From NCBI RefSeq assembly GCF_014196765.1, contig NZ_JACIEE010000005.1:434001-498000 (forward strand): DNA of 64,000 bases, read 5' to 3'. A model generated the notes under the pieces. That model was not told the DNA's origin and ran no database searches. It saw only the letters and a list, made by a program, of their open reading frames with translations. Positions 18,401 to 26,524 of the stretch are shown here, in pieces. The DNA is from Mycoplana azooxidifex (GTDB lineage Bacteria; Pseudomonadota; Alphaproteobacteria; Rhizobiales; Rhizobiaceae). Numbering within the stretch: position 1 is the first letter of the stretch; the number at the start of each line of letters is the position of its first letter. The position numbers and the translations under genes are program-made.

Positions 18401-18543
18401 TTGACCGCCGACGTGATGATCGTCGGGAAGTAGGTGATCGGCAGCTTCACGAAGCTGTAGAGCCCGACGACCGTGAGGACGACGAAAAGAAGGATGGACG
18501 GGAGCGGGTTGCGGATCGCCCAGGCCGAGATATTGCCGTTCAT
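15460..18543 (-). CDS. RND-family (HAE1) efflux transporter
   Basis: A 1027-residue inner-membrane RND pump with the usual twelve-helix plan. It has an N-terminal helix (LPSILLFVVLTVVGLYSFV), a large porter domain, TM4 with the proton-relay pair D-D in LVTGILVDDAIVEIENVV, and a C-terminal half repeating the layout. The length matches AcrB-like proteins (about 1030-1050). Its start overlaps the adaptor gene by 4 bp (ATGA), so the pair is coupled. No outer-membrane channel gene is adjacent, so it presumably uses a TolC encoded elsewhere. The cargo is not readable from sequence. Confidence 0.93.
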   Translation of the reverse strand: MNGNISAWAIRNPLPSILLFVVLTVVGLYSFVKLPITYFPTIITSAVKVTVEQSGATPVELETEVTRLVENAIASLPAIKELSSTIGEGRSVTTVEFELGLVSPDRAMADVRDAVARIRGDLPGTIDEPVIERIEEEAQSVVTYAVSSQDMTVAELSWFVDDTVTRDLQGLSGVGRVERIGGAEREIHVELDADRLQALSLSVSSINETIVESQLDRSGGRGDMEGSEQVLTTTGAAKTVADLAEERLSLSGENSVRLADVAAVRDTVAEPRAFASLNGADIVGFAIYRSQGASDVAVAAAVAGSVEKLGTAHPDLRFGLVNDNVSYTAGNYHSAMNTLLEGAALSIVVVFLFLRDWRATLVAAVALPLSIIPTFFALDLLGFSLNILSLLAITLVTGILVDDAIVEIENVVRHRNMGKSAYRAALDASDEIGLAVIAISATIIAVFAPVGLMSGVVGLYFREFGLTVAIAVFFSLLVARLITPIMAAYVMTGAPPSEEHKGRLSVAYEAMLRLTLRWKWATVASAVGLFGLSIVSLMSVPTTFLPEEDTGRLTLTVELPPGATLDETRKVTDGISAEVGRLGEVEGVLVRAGSSMVGQQDVRYAVVSIELKHKTERDRSSFAIEAELEKTLAGIPDVRLRFLNDRGGRDLSFSVLGSDGDAVQQATDRILREMAAEGSFIGPASDNVAMRPELKVTVDADKAATLGVSTAAIASTMRISTIGDVDSRLANFVEGSRQIPIRVVLDRAARSRLPIFETLSVPTAAGGQVPLSAVAASSFDETVASIDRFDRQRRIEISADMAAGLTSGQGLERLFRLDSVRNLPEGVRVQATGDSDTEGEIFESFAVAMGAGIMLVLIVLILLFKSMLSPWTILASLPLSIGGVAAALLVSGQTISLPVVIGILMLMGIVTKNAIMLVDFAIEREAHGLSRPEAVVEACLERVRPIVMTTLAMVGGMLPSAFGVGDGGEFRAPMAIAVIGGLLVSTVLSLIVIPSFHLILSGIGDRLNLVFRPLLQSAEAGPGGIRQ

Positions 18544-19781
18544 CGCGCCGCCTCCACGTTTTCGATCGTAAAGGAAGCGGCCAGATGATCCGCCGCGGGA
18601 CGGTCGGAGGCAGCAATCACGGGCCGGACCTTCTCCTCGGCCTTCAGGAAACCGCCGGATTTCAGAACGACCATCTCACCGTCGCGCAGCCCGTCGAGAA
18701 TCTCCACGAAGCCGTCCTGCCGCACGCCCACGATCACCTGGCGCAAGTCCACCACGCCGTCCTTGACGACGAAGACATTGCTCGCACCGCTGGCGGTCTT
18801 CACGGCACTGCCGGGCAGAAGAATGTTGCGCCGCGCCAAGGCATTGATGCTGCCGCGGGCAAAGACGCCGGGCTTCAGGCCATCCACGTCGTCGAGTTCG
18901 ATGCGCACTTCACCGCTGCGCGTCGCCGGATCGAGCTCGGCCGCGTTGAGCCTTACAATGCCGCCGAGCGGACCTTCATATCCCGGCAGGGTGATGGTCG
19001 CATGCATGCCCTCGGCCAACCGCACGAAGCTCGTCTCTGTCACCCGGGCAACGAATTCGATGGCCGCATCCTCGGCGAGCACGAACAGCGGGTCGCCCGA
19101 GTCGGACGTTATGGCGCCGACGCGGGCCGTCCTGCGCAATACCAGCCCGGCCCCGGGCGCCCTGACGGTGCTGCGCTCGATCGTCACCTCGATCTCGTCG
19201 CGCTCGCGGGCAATGAGTTGCGCGTCGGCTTCGGCCAGCCTGAGCGATTGCCGTGCCAACCCCAGTTCCGCAACCGCGCGGGCATGGGCATTCTCGTGCT
19301 GGTCCAGGACCTGCTGCGAGACGGCTCCCTTCGGCTGCAGCGCCCTGCTGCGCTCCAGCATCTTGCGGGCTTCGGCCTCGCTCACCTTCGCGACATCGAG
19401 CCTGCTCTCTTCTACCTGTATCGCCGCCGTTGCGCGCAGGATGCTGACCGAGTTCTTGTCGAGCAACAGGCGGGCATCGGTCGTATCCAGCATCGCGAGC
19501 GGCTGGCCCTTGTCGACCTTCTGCCCGACTTCCACCAGGATATGCTCGATCGCTCGCCCCTGAATGAGGGGGCGAACCTGTACCTCTTCCCTTGCGGCGA
19601 GCGAGCCGACCACGGGGACCTTCTCCGTCACGGCGCCCTGGCGGGCGACGATAACCGTAACCGGCATCTGCTCCTCGGCTCGAGACGCGGACACGAATCC
19701 AAGCCAAAGAAGCAGCGCGCCCGTCAAAAGCCCCGGAACCGGAGGCGCCTGCGACAAGATTGATCGGGATATCCCACCCAT
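18540..19781 (-). CDS. RND efflux periplasmic adaptor (membrane fusion protein)
   Basis: A 413-residue HlyD/AcrA-type adaptor. It has an N-terminal signal sequence (ALLLWLGFVSASRA), a biotinyl-lipoyl half (VEVGQKVDKGQPLAMLDT), a long alpha-helical hairpin rich in Ala/Glu/Arg, the second lipoyl half (VRAPGAGLVLRRTARVGA), and beta-barrel and membrane-proximal domains. It links the RND pump encoded immediately downstream to an outer-membrane channel. The ATG at 19781 is used. The 160-bp region upstream, shared with the end of the FAH-family gene, must hold its promoter. Confidence 0.9.
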   Translation of the reverse strand: MGGISRSILSQAPPVPGLLTGALLLWLGFVSASRAEEQMPVTVIVARQGAVTEKVPVVGSLAAREEVQVRPLIQGRAIEHILVEVGQKVDKGQPLAMLDTTDARLLLDKNSVSILRATAAIQVEESRLDVAKVSEAEARKMLERSRALQPKGAVSQQVLDQHENAHARAVAELGLARQSLRLAEADAQLIARERDEIEVTIERSTVRAPGAGLVLRRTARVGAITSDSGDPLFVLAEDAAIEFVARVTETSFVRLAEGMHATITLPGYEGPLGGIVRLNAAELDPATRSGEVRIELDDVDGLKPGVFARGSINALARRNILLPGSAVKTASGASNVFVVKDGVVDLRQVIVGVRQDGFVEILDGLRDGEMVVLKSGGFLKAEEKVRPVIAASDRPAADHLAASFTIENVEAAR

Positions 19782-19942
19782 GAAACGACCTTCCGTTTGA
19801 TCCGCAGACAGTTGCGGATGATCCGGATAAGACCGTAGCGTTCAGGGCATCTATGGGTGTGTCATCGCATTAAGAAACGTTGCGTCGGCTGATCTGGAAA
19901 CGAAGAGTTCCGTTGCCGGCCAATGAAGCACGCCATTCACCT

Positions 19943-21097
19943 TCAGATGAGATGTCGCACCGCCAGATTGCGCATCAGGTGCGAGACGCCGAATGTCCAG
20001 GGAGGGCACTCGGTCGACAGGCGCACGCGGTTCGTCAGCGCCCCGAGCCGGTCATTGGCGATCGTGACGATATCACCGACCTTGTGGGTGAAGCCCTGCC
20101 CCGGCACGTCCCGGTCCTCCGTCGGCGCAAAAAGCGTCCCCATGAAGAGCATGAAACCGTCCGGATACTGATGATGGCGGCCGATCGTCTGGGCGACGAG
20201 ATCGAGCGGATCGCGGCTGATCTCCTTCATCGAACTGCGGCCATCCAGGACGAAGCCGTCCTCGCCCTCGACGCGCAAGGTAAGCTCGGCATTGCGCACG
20301 TCGTCGATGTTATAGCTGGCATCGAACAGGCGGATGAAGGGCCCGATCGAGCAGGAGGCGTTGTTGTCCTTGGCCTTGCCGAGAAGGAGGGCCGAGCGAC
20401 CCTCCACGTCGCGCAGGTTGACGTCGTTGCCAAGCGTAGCGCCCTGCACGACGCCGCGCGAATTGACCGCGAGCACGATCTCAGGCTCCGGATTGTTCCA
20501 CTTAGAGATAGGATGCAGCCCGACATCGGCGACATGGCCGACGGAAGACAGAACCTGCGCCTTCGAGAAGACCTCCGCGTCGGGCCCGATGCCGACCTCC
20601 AGATACTGCGACCAGATCCCTTCCTCGATGAGCGCGTCCTTGACCTTTTCCGCAGCCGGTGAACCGGCCCTGAGGTCGCGCAGGCTGTCTCCGATGATGG
20701 CGGTGACCTTCTCGCGGACCTTCTGGGCGAGGTCCGGATTGCCTGCCGCGCGCTCCTCGATCACGCGTTCGATCATGGAGCGGGCGAACGTCACGCCGCA
20801 GGCCTTTACGGCCTGGAGATCGTTCGGCGCGAGAAGGTGCGGCGTGTCCTTGCTCAGCGAGCCGATCCCGGCGGAGAGCAGCGCATGCAGGGGCGCAAGC
20901 ACGGGGCCCTCGGCCTCCGCCGCATAGGCTGCCGCATCATCGCGCTCGAGCAGGTCGCGCACGGTCGGGACGGCTCTGGAGGTGATGTCGATGACGTGGC
21001 CGTCTCGAACCACCACCACGCTCGGCCCCGCCACCTCGGGGTTCCAGGCGCGCCCGACGAATGTCCCGGCGCCGATAGGGGTCTGTTGCGTGCTCAC
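19943..21097 (-). CDS. Fumarylacetoacetate hydrolase (FAH)-family enzyme
   Basis: A 384-residue FAH-family protein. The long N-terminal part and C-terminal catalytic domain (PEPEIVLAVNSRGVVQGATLGNDVNLRDVEG, then GFMLFMGTLFAPTEDR) resemble sugar-acid dehydratases and hydrolases such as the 2-keto-3-deoxy-arabinonate group; Glu/Asp metal ligands lie in PEPEIV. The start is a GTG at 21097 after AAGGAG. It is the last gene of the 17.6-kb operon, 3 bp after the two-domain ATPase, so it probably acts on a keto-deoxy acid from the imported substrate. Sugar-acid dehydratase and acylpyruvase are both possible. Confidence 0.8.
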   Translation of the reverse strand: MSTQQTPIGAGTFVGRAWNPEVAGPSVVVVRDGHVIDITSRAVPTVRDLLERDDAAAYAAEAEGPVLAPLHALLSAGIGSLSKDTPHLLAPNDLQAVKACGVTFARSMIERVIEERAAGNPDLAQKVREKVTAIIGDSLRDLRAGSPAAEKVKDALIEEGIWSQYLEVGIGPDAEVFSKAQVLSSVGHVADVGLHPISKWNNPEPEIVLAVNSRGVVQGATLGNDVNLRDVEGRSALLLGKAKDNNASCSIGPFIRLFDASYNIDDVRNAELTLRVEGEDGFVLDGRSSMKEISRDPLDLVAQTIGRHHQYPDGFMLFMGTLFAPTEDRDVPGQGFTHKVGDIVTIANDRLGALTNRVRLSTECPPWTFGVSHLMRNLAVRHLI

Positions 21098-21100
21098 GTC

Positions 21101-22648
21101 TCAATGCTCCTTGAATGCCATGGTCAGTATCGTGTCTTCCGTCATCGCCACGCGGTCGAGGATCCCGGCGAGCCGGCCCTTGGAGAGGACGGCGACCCGA
21201 TCGCAGAGCGCGAGAATCTCCGGCACTTCGGATGAGGCGATGACGACGGTCAGCCCCTTCTCCGCCTCGCGCGTAACGATGTCGTAGAGATCGGCCTTGG
21301 CGCCGACGTCGACGCCATGCGTCGGCTCGTCGAGCAGCAGCAGGCGCGGTTCCGCCATCAGGGCGCGGGCGAAGATCACCTTCTGCTGGTTCCCGCCCGA
21401 CAGCGTCGAGATTTCCTGTGTGTCCGTCGCCATGCGAATGCCGAGGCTCTGGCGATAGGATGCCATGCGGCGCGGATCTCCGCCCCGATCCGAGAAGATG
21501 CCGCGGGAAAAGCGCCGCAGGCTGCTGATCGCCGCATTGTCGCGCACGGAATGCTGGGGCAGGATGCCGGCGGTCTTGCGCCCCTCCGGCACAAGCGCGA
21601 TCCCGGCCCTCACCGCCTCGCTGGGGTCGCTGAGAGAAAGCCTCTCGCCGAAAAGCGAAATCGTGCCGGCGGTCGGGCGATGGACGCCATGGATCAGATC
21701 CAGCAATTCCGTGCGCCCGGCGCCGACGAGGCCGAACAGACCGAAGATCTCCCCCATTCGCACGTCGAGGTCGATGCCGCTCAGCAGGCGGTCGCCTGAC
21801 ACGCCTTTCAGCGACAGCGCCATCGTGTCGCTGGCGGTTCGTGGACGGTGCTCGTAGATCGCAGGCTTTCCCGTCATGTCGGTGATCAACTGCTGCCGGC
21901 TGGTTTCGGCAGGGCGCCGCTCGCTGACGATCGCGCCGTTGCGCAGCACGACGACCCGGTCGCAGAGCGCCATCGCCTCTTCCAGCCGGTGCGTGATGAA
22001 GATGATCGCCACGCCCGACGCCCGCGCCTCGCGGACGTAGGAGAAGAAGCCTCCGACCTCGTGCGGCGTGAGCGAGGATGTCGGCTCGTCGAGGATCAGG
22101 AGCCGCGGCTTGCGCGCCGCCGCCTTGGCGATCTCGACGAGTTGCTGTTCGCCGGCGCGCAAGGTCGCCGCCTCGCGGCGCGGCTCGATGTGGCCGGCGC
22201 CCACCCGCTCGAGAAGCGCACGCGACGCTTCCTCCATCAGCTTGAAATCGACGAGACCGGTGCGGCTCCGGGACATCCGGCCAAGGTGCAGGTTCTCGGC
22301 GACGCTGAGCGCGCCGACCACCGACAATTCCTGGTGCACGAAGCTGACGCCCGCCTCGATGCCATCGGCGACGGAACCGAAGCGCACGGGCGCTCCGTCC
22401 ATCTCGACCGTGCCGGCGTCGGGCTGCAGGCCACCCGAAAGGATGTGCATCAGCGTCGACTTGCCGGCGCCGTTTTCGCCCAGCAGCCCGACCACCTCGC
22501 CGGCGTGGAGATCGAGGTCGACCGACTGGAGTACTGCGTTGCCGGAGAAGCTCTTGGCGATGCCCCGTGCACGGATCAGCGGCGGCAAGGAAGCGGAGGC
22601 GGCCGCGCCGGATGCGGCTGCCTCCTTCAGGTTGTCACTTCGCATCAT
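21101..22648 (-). CDS. Sugar ABC transporter ATP-binding protein, two-domain (RbsA/MglA type)
   Basis: A 515-residue ATPase with two fused ABC domains. Domain 1 has Walker A GENGAGKST, signature LRAGEQQ and Walker B LILDEPTSSL. Domain 2 has the degenerate nucleotide loop GLVGAGRTE, signature LSGGNQQ and LLLDEPTHGVD. This canonical-plus-degenerate layout is normal for RbsA-type proteins. It overlaps the end of the binding-protein gene by 14 bp and precedes the FAH gene by 3 bp. With the binding protein and the permease further upstream it forms the second importer of this operon. Confidence 0.92.
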   Translation of the reverse strand: MMRSDNLKEAAASGAAASASLPPLIRARGIAKSFSGNAVLQSVDLDLHAGEVVGLLGENGAGKSTLMHILSGGLQPDAGTVEMDGAPVRFGSVADGIEAGVSFVHQELSVVGALSVAENLHLGRMSRSRTGLVDFKLMEEASRALLERVGAGHIEPRREAATLRAGEQQLVEIAKAAARKPRLLILDEPTSSLTPHEVGGFFSYVREARASGVAIIFITHRLEEAMALCDRVVVLRNGAIVSERRPAETSRQQLITDMTGKPAIYEHRPRTASDTMALSLKGVSGDRLLSGIDLDVRMGEIFGLFGLVGAGRTELLDLIHGVHRPTAGTISLFGERLSLSDPSEAVRAGIALVPEGRKTAGILPQHSVRDNAAISSLRRFSRGIFSDRGGDPRRMASYRQSLGIRMATDTQEISTLSGGNQQKVIFARALMAEPRLLLLDEPTHGVDVGAKADLYDIVTREAEKGLTVVIASSEVPEILALCDRVAVLSKGRLAGILDRVAMTEDTILTMAFKEH

Positions 22649-23609
22649 CGGGCGTCAGCAGCTTGCCGGTCACCGGAATGACCTTGGCGGGCGGCTCCTG
22701 GCCGGCGACGATGTAGTTGTAGAGCATCACGCTGGAATCGAGCGCCTGCTGGTACGGCGCCTGGTCGAGCAGGCCCACCATCTCGCCGGTCTTGAGATAC
22801 TGCATGTTGTCGGGCGTATGATCGAAGCCAACGACGCCGACCTTGCCGGTGAGGTTCAGGTCCTTCACCGCCTTGGCCGCGCCGAACGGGCCGCCGGCGG
22901 TCACATAGACCATTGAGAGATCCGGATTGGCCGTCATCATGTCCTGCACCAGCGAATAGGCCGATTCCGCCTTGTCCTTGTTCTCGAACGGGCCGACGAT
23001 CTGGATGTCGGGGAATTTGGCCTTCAGGTAATCGACCGCGCCGTTCATGCGCTGGGTATGCTGGGTGGCGCCGAAATAACCGGTGATCACGCCGAGCTTG
23101 CCCTTGCCGTCCATCTTTTTGGCGATGTACTCGCCGATCTGCTGGCCGGCCGAGATCGCATCCTGGCCGATGAAGGCGAGGCGCTTCGATTCCGTGGCGC
23201 CCTCGGCGACGATGTTGAAGACCGGCACACCCTCGTCCGTCGCCTCGTTGATGATACGCGCGGTGCCGTCGAAGATCGGCACCACGACGATGCCGTCATA
23301 TTTCTTGGCCAGCGCCCCCTCGATGCCGGCGACGACGGCCTCTGCCGAAAGTTCGTCGCCGAGATCGACGAAATCGACCGTAGCGTCGAACTTCGTCAGA
23401 TAGTCGTTTGCCGCTTTCGCCCCTTCGGTCACAGGCGTCCAGAACGGATTGTTCTGGAACGACAGGAAGGCGATGCGGACCGGTCCCTTGGTGTTTTCCA
23501 CCGCGGCCACGCTGCCGCCTTCCGGGGCCTCTGCGGCGATCGCGGGAAATGCAACCGCGGTTACGGCAACCGCCGCCATCGCGATCATTCTGATCTTTTT
23601 GAGCAACAT
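22635..23609 (-). CDS. Sugar ABC transporter substrate-binding protein (RbsB type)
   Basis: A 324-residue periplasmic binding protein. The signal peptide ends near AFPAIAAEA. The mature domain opens VRIAFLSFQNNPFWTPVTEGAKAA, the ribose-binding style of Peripla_BP_4, with the second-lobe segment VGVVGFDHTPDNMQYLKTGE. The ATG at 23609 follows GGAGACGAAC; a longer upstream reading frame is unlikely. It lies between the permease and the ATPase in gene order. The ligand is unknown but is presumably a sugar or sugar acid processed by the FAH-family enzyme. Confidence 0.9.
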   Translation of the reverse strand: MLLKKIRMIAMAAVAVTAVAFPAIAAEAPEGGSVAAVENTKGPVRIAFLSFQNNPFWTPVTEGAKAANDYLTKFDATVDFVDLGDELSAEAVVAGIEGALAKKYDGIVVVPIFDGTARIINEATDEGVPVFNIVAEGATESKRLAFIGQDAISAGQQIGEYIAKKMDGKGKLGVITGYFGATQHTQRMNGAVDYLKAKFPDIQIVGPFENKDKAESAYSLVQDMMTANPDLSMVYVTAGGPFGAAKAVKDLNLTGKVGVVGFDHTPDNMQYLKTGEMVGLLDQAPYQQALDSSVMLYNYIVAGQEPPAKVIPVTGKLLTPDDAK

Positions 23610-23634
23610 GTTCGTCTCCTTCACTTGTCTGTTG

Positions 23635-24591
23635 TCAGTCGTCGTCGCCACGACGCTGGAGCCCGTCCAGGCCGACGGCAAAGATGATCACCAGCCCCTT
23701 CGTCACCACCTGCCAGTAGGCGGAGATGCCGAGGAGCACGAAGGCATTGTTGAGCAGCGCCATCAGCAGTGCGCCGATGACGACACCCAGGATCGAGCCG
23801 CGGCCGCCGCTGAGCGCCGTACCGCCGAGAATGACGGCTGCGATGACGTCGAGTTCGTATCCCATGCCGAGATTGGGATCGGCGCTGGCAAGATTGCCGG
23901 CGAGGATCAGCCCGCCGAGACCCGCAAGCAGGCCGCAGAGGGCAAAGACGATCAGGCGGATCGCCCGCAGATTCACGCCGGCGAGGCGCGAGGCCTTCGG
24001 ATTGTCGCCGATCGCATAGATCTCCCGGCCCATGACGGTGCGGCTGGCGAAGACATGCACGACGATGGCGAGCACGATCATCAGCAGGAAGGATACGGGA
24101 ACGTCGAAGATGCGGCCGGCACCCACGAATTCGGCAAGGCCGCCGAACGGCACGGGAATGCCGCCGGTCATCAGAAGGGCAATGCCGCGCGCGATCGACA
24201 AGGTGCCGAGCGTGGCGATGAAGGGATTGATGCGGAAGCGGGTATAGAGGACGCCGTTGACGAGGCCACAGGCAAGCCCGGTCAGGAGGCCCGCCATGAG
24301 CCCGATCGTCTCGCTCCCCGTATCGCGCATCAGGACCGCCGCGACCACCGCCGACAGGCCGATCACCGAGCCGACCGAGAGGTCGATGCCGCGGGCGATG
24401 ATGACCAGCGCCTGGCCGAGCGCTACGATCGCGACGACGGACGCCTGGCGCCCGACGTTGAGAAGGTTGCGCGGCTCAAGGAAGTAGTCGCTGGCAAAGG
24501 AAAGGTAGAGGGCCACGGCAGCGAGCATCGCGAGCACGGAAGCTTCACGGTAACGGCCGAGGCTGCGGATGTAGGCGACGCCGGTCTGCAT
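23635..24591 (-). CDS. Sugar ABC transporter permease (RbsC type)
   Basis: A 318-residue BPD_transp_2 permease with eight to ten hydrophobic helices and the family motifs ALVIIARGIDLSVGSVIGLSA and GGTALSGGRGSILGVVIGALL. Start at the ATG 24591, 5 bp past the enoyl-CoA hydratase stop. It belongs with the RbsB-type binding protein and two-domain ATPase downstream. In gene order it directly follows enoyl-CoA hydratase and CoA-transferase genes, an unusual pairing for a ribose-type importer. Confidence 0.9.
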   Translation of the reverse strand: MQTGVAYIRSLGRYREASVLAMLAAVALYLSFASDYFLEPRNLLNVGRQASVVAIVALGQALVIIARGIDLSVGSVIGLSAVVAAVLMRDTGSETIGLMAGLLTGLACGLVNGVLYTRFRINPFIATLGTLSIARGIALLMTGGIPVPFGGLAEFVGAGRIFDVPVSFLLMIVLAIVVHVFASRTVMGREIYAIGDNPKASRLAGVNLRAIRLIVFALCGLLAGLGGLILAGNLASADPNLGMGYELDVIAAVILGGTALSGGRGSILGVVIGALLMALLNNAFVLLGISAYWQVVTKGLVIIFAVGLDGLQRRGDDD

Positions 24592-24596
24592 GGCCG

Positions 24597-25367
24597 TCAC
24601 CGCCGCCGGAAGACGGGTGCGCGCTTCTCCTTGAAGGCTGCGCGGCCCTCGGCGGCGTCCGCCGTCGCAAAGCAGATCGTCTGAAGGTCGCGCTCGTACT
24701 CGATGGCCTTGTCGACCGGCATCGATACGGCGGCCTTCAGATTGGCCTTCGCCGTCTCGGCCGCGATCGGCGCGCGCGAGGCGATGACGTCGGCGATGGC
24801 ACGGGCACGCGGAAGAAGTTCGGCTTGTGGCACGATCTCGCTGACCAGCCCCCAAGCGAGCGCCTTGTCGGCCGGGATCGCATCCCCCGTCATCAGCATG
24901 AGCGCCGCATTCGAGGCGCCGATCGAATGCATCAGGTGCGCGGCCATGCCGCCGCCGCCGATCCATCCCAGCTTGATCTCGGGTGCGGCGAACTGCGCAT
25001 TGTCCGAGGCGATGCGGATGTCGCAGGACATCGCCGTTTCCAGCCCGCCACCGAGCGCGTAGCCGTTGACCGCGCAGATCGTCGGCTTCAGCAGCGCGCG
25101 GAAGGCGTCGCAATAGTCGGGGCGGTTGCGGAACTGCCAGGGCGTCTCGTAGGTGTCGAGCTCGCGGATGTCGGAGCCGGCGCAGAAGGCCCGCTCGCCC
25201 GCACCCGTCAGGATGACGCAACGGATCGTGTCGCTGTCGTTGCATTCCTCGACGGCGGCCACGATCGCATCGGCCATTTCCGGCGTCACCGCATTGAGCT
25301 TCTGCGGGCGGTTCAGCGTGATGGTCGCGATCGCGCCATCCACAGTGAAGAGAACGTCGTCTGTCAT
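24597..25367 (-). CDS. Enoyl-CoA hydratase/isomerase family protein
   Basis: A 256-residue crotonase-fold protein. The oxyanion-hole segments are ERAFCAGSDIRELDTY and AVNGYALGGGLE, and the active-site region is PEIKLGWIGGGG, retaining one of the usual catalytic Glu positions. The start ATG at 25367 has AGGTAGGAATG upstream. Together with the CaiB/BaiF CoA-transferase two genes upstream it implies that one intermediate is handled as a CoA thioester. Hydration, isomerisation or hydrolysis of the acyl-CoA are all possible. Confidence 0.88.
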   Translation of the reverse strand: MTDDVLFTVDGAIATITLNRPQKLNAVTPEMADAIVAAVEECNDSDTIRCVILTGAGERAFCAGSDIRELDTYETPWQFRNRPDYCDAFRALLKPTICAVNGYALGGGLETAMSCDIRIASDNAQFAAPEIKLGWIGGGGMAAHLMHSIGASNAALMLMTGDAIPADKALAWGLVSEIVPQAELLPRARAIADVIASRAPIAAETAKANLKAAVSMPVDKAIEYERDLQTICFATADAAEGRAAFKEKRAPVFRRR

Positions 25368-25374
25368 GTCATTC

Positions 25375-26523
25375 CTACCTTTCGCCGCCGGCCGAGCGGT
25401 GGCTTGCATAGAGAGCCTGCAGGTCGTCGAGCACGCGATCGGCCGCCGCCCGCTCTTCGAAGGCGTGGCGCAGCAACGCGGACGCCTTTCCCTGAAAGGC
25501 GATGTAGCCGTCGTGGCGCGGGCGCACATAGGCCTGCTCCAGCGTGTCGGCGGTGTTCTCGTAGAAGCTGCCCCAGCGTGCGTTCACCCCGGCGTTATGC
25601 CAGGCCTCGCGGCGCGACGGCTGGCCGTCATGGCCGGGGATGAAGCTGACCTGCGCCTCTCGCCCCATCAGCCAGAGAAGGTGCCGTTTCAGCGCGGGCG
25701 TGACCTCGCATCGCCTGGATATCCCGATGCCGGTGCCCCCCAGCGTGGAGCCCGGACGGCCGCCGGCGATCCGGCGGGGCGCATTGTGGAACGCAATCGC
25801 GTTGCCCTCCAAAGGTGCCGCGTAATTCACGTAGCCGTAGATCAGCGGGCAAAGGACGACGTCGTCGTGGTTTGCCATATGGCCGAGGATGCCGATCGGA
25901 TTTTTCTCGCGCACCGATGGCGGACTGCGCGCGGCAACGTCGCACATCAGGTCGTAGACCTGCCGGCCCGTATCCTTCGAGACCAGCAGGTCGGGATCGC
26001 TTTCCGCTGGCGGCTCGCCGAACGCGGCTGCAATCGACAGGAAGGAGAGCGCGGCATGCGGCCCCGCCAGCGACAGGGCCACCTTCCCCGTGGACCTCGA
26101 AAGCTCCGCCACGTCTTCCCAGAGAAGCGGCACCTGCCGTTCCAAGAGGTCGGCCCGCACCGCCATCACCTGCGTCGCCGCATCGAGCGGCAGAGCCCAA
26201 TGGACACCCGCAAACCGATAACTCCGCAAGGACGGACCAATGCTTTCGGCCTCCAGCGCCTGCAGCACCTCTTCGCCGAACACGCTCTCCAGGGACTGGA
26301 GGCAATGGCCGGCCACGGCTTCGCCCACATGCGGGTGGTCGAGGACGACCAGATCGTAGCGGTCGCAGAGGTCCGCGATCGGATGGGACTCGAAGCCTTC
26401 GAGCGGCTGCCTGTCCCACGCGATCGCAAGGCCGCTCTCCGTCAGTTCGGGTCGTGCCGCCGCTGCCGCAAGGGCATTGTAGCCGCGTGGGTGATCCCAC
26501 GTCAGCGCCTTCAGCCGCTGCAT
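25375..26523 (-). CDS. Solute-binding-protein-like protein without a signal peptide
   Basis: A 382-residue protein with the sequence style of family 1 extracellular solute-binding proteins: LKALTWDHPRGYNALAA at the N-terminus and GPHAALSFLSIAAAFGEPP and LTWDH-type segments later. It starts directly with folded-domain sequence and has no signal peptide or lipobox, so it should stay in the cytosol. It lies between a CoA-transferase (1-bp gap) and an enoyl-CoA hydratase (7-bp gap), so it is expressed with acyl-CoA enzymes rather than with a permease. A cytosolic ligand carrier, sensor or enzyme subunit is possible. Its function is unknown. Confidence 0.7.
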   Translation of the reverse strand: MQRLKALTWDHPRGYNALAAAAARPELTESGLAIAWDRQPLEGFESHPIADLCDRYDLVVLDHPHVGEAVAGHCLQSLESVFGEEVLQALEAESIGPSLRSYRFAGVHWALPLDAATQVMAVRADLLERQVPLLWEDVAELSRSTGKVALSLAGPHAALSFLSIAAAFGEPPAESDPDLLVSKDTGRQVYDLMCDVAARSPPSVREKNPIGILGHMANHDDVVLCPLIYGYVNYAAPLEGNAIAFHNAPRRIAGGRPGSTLGGTGIGISRRCEVTPALKRHLLWLMGREAQVSFIPGHDGQPSRREAWHNAGVNARWGSFYENTADTLEQAYVRPRHDGYIAFQGKASALLRHAFEERAAADRVLDDLQALYASHRSAGGER

Positions 26524-26524
26524 G

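Noticed and set aside
21101-22648. Degenerate Walker A in the second domain of the RbsA-type ATPase as an anomaly
   Set aside because: GxxGxGRTE in domain 2 is normal for RbsA/MglA-type fused ATPases.
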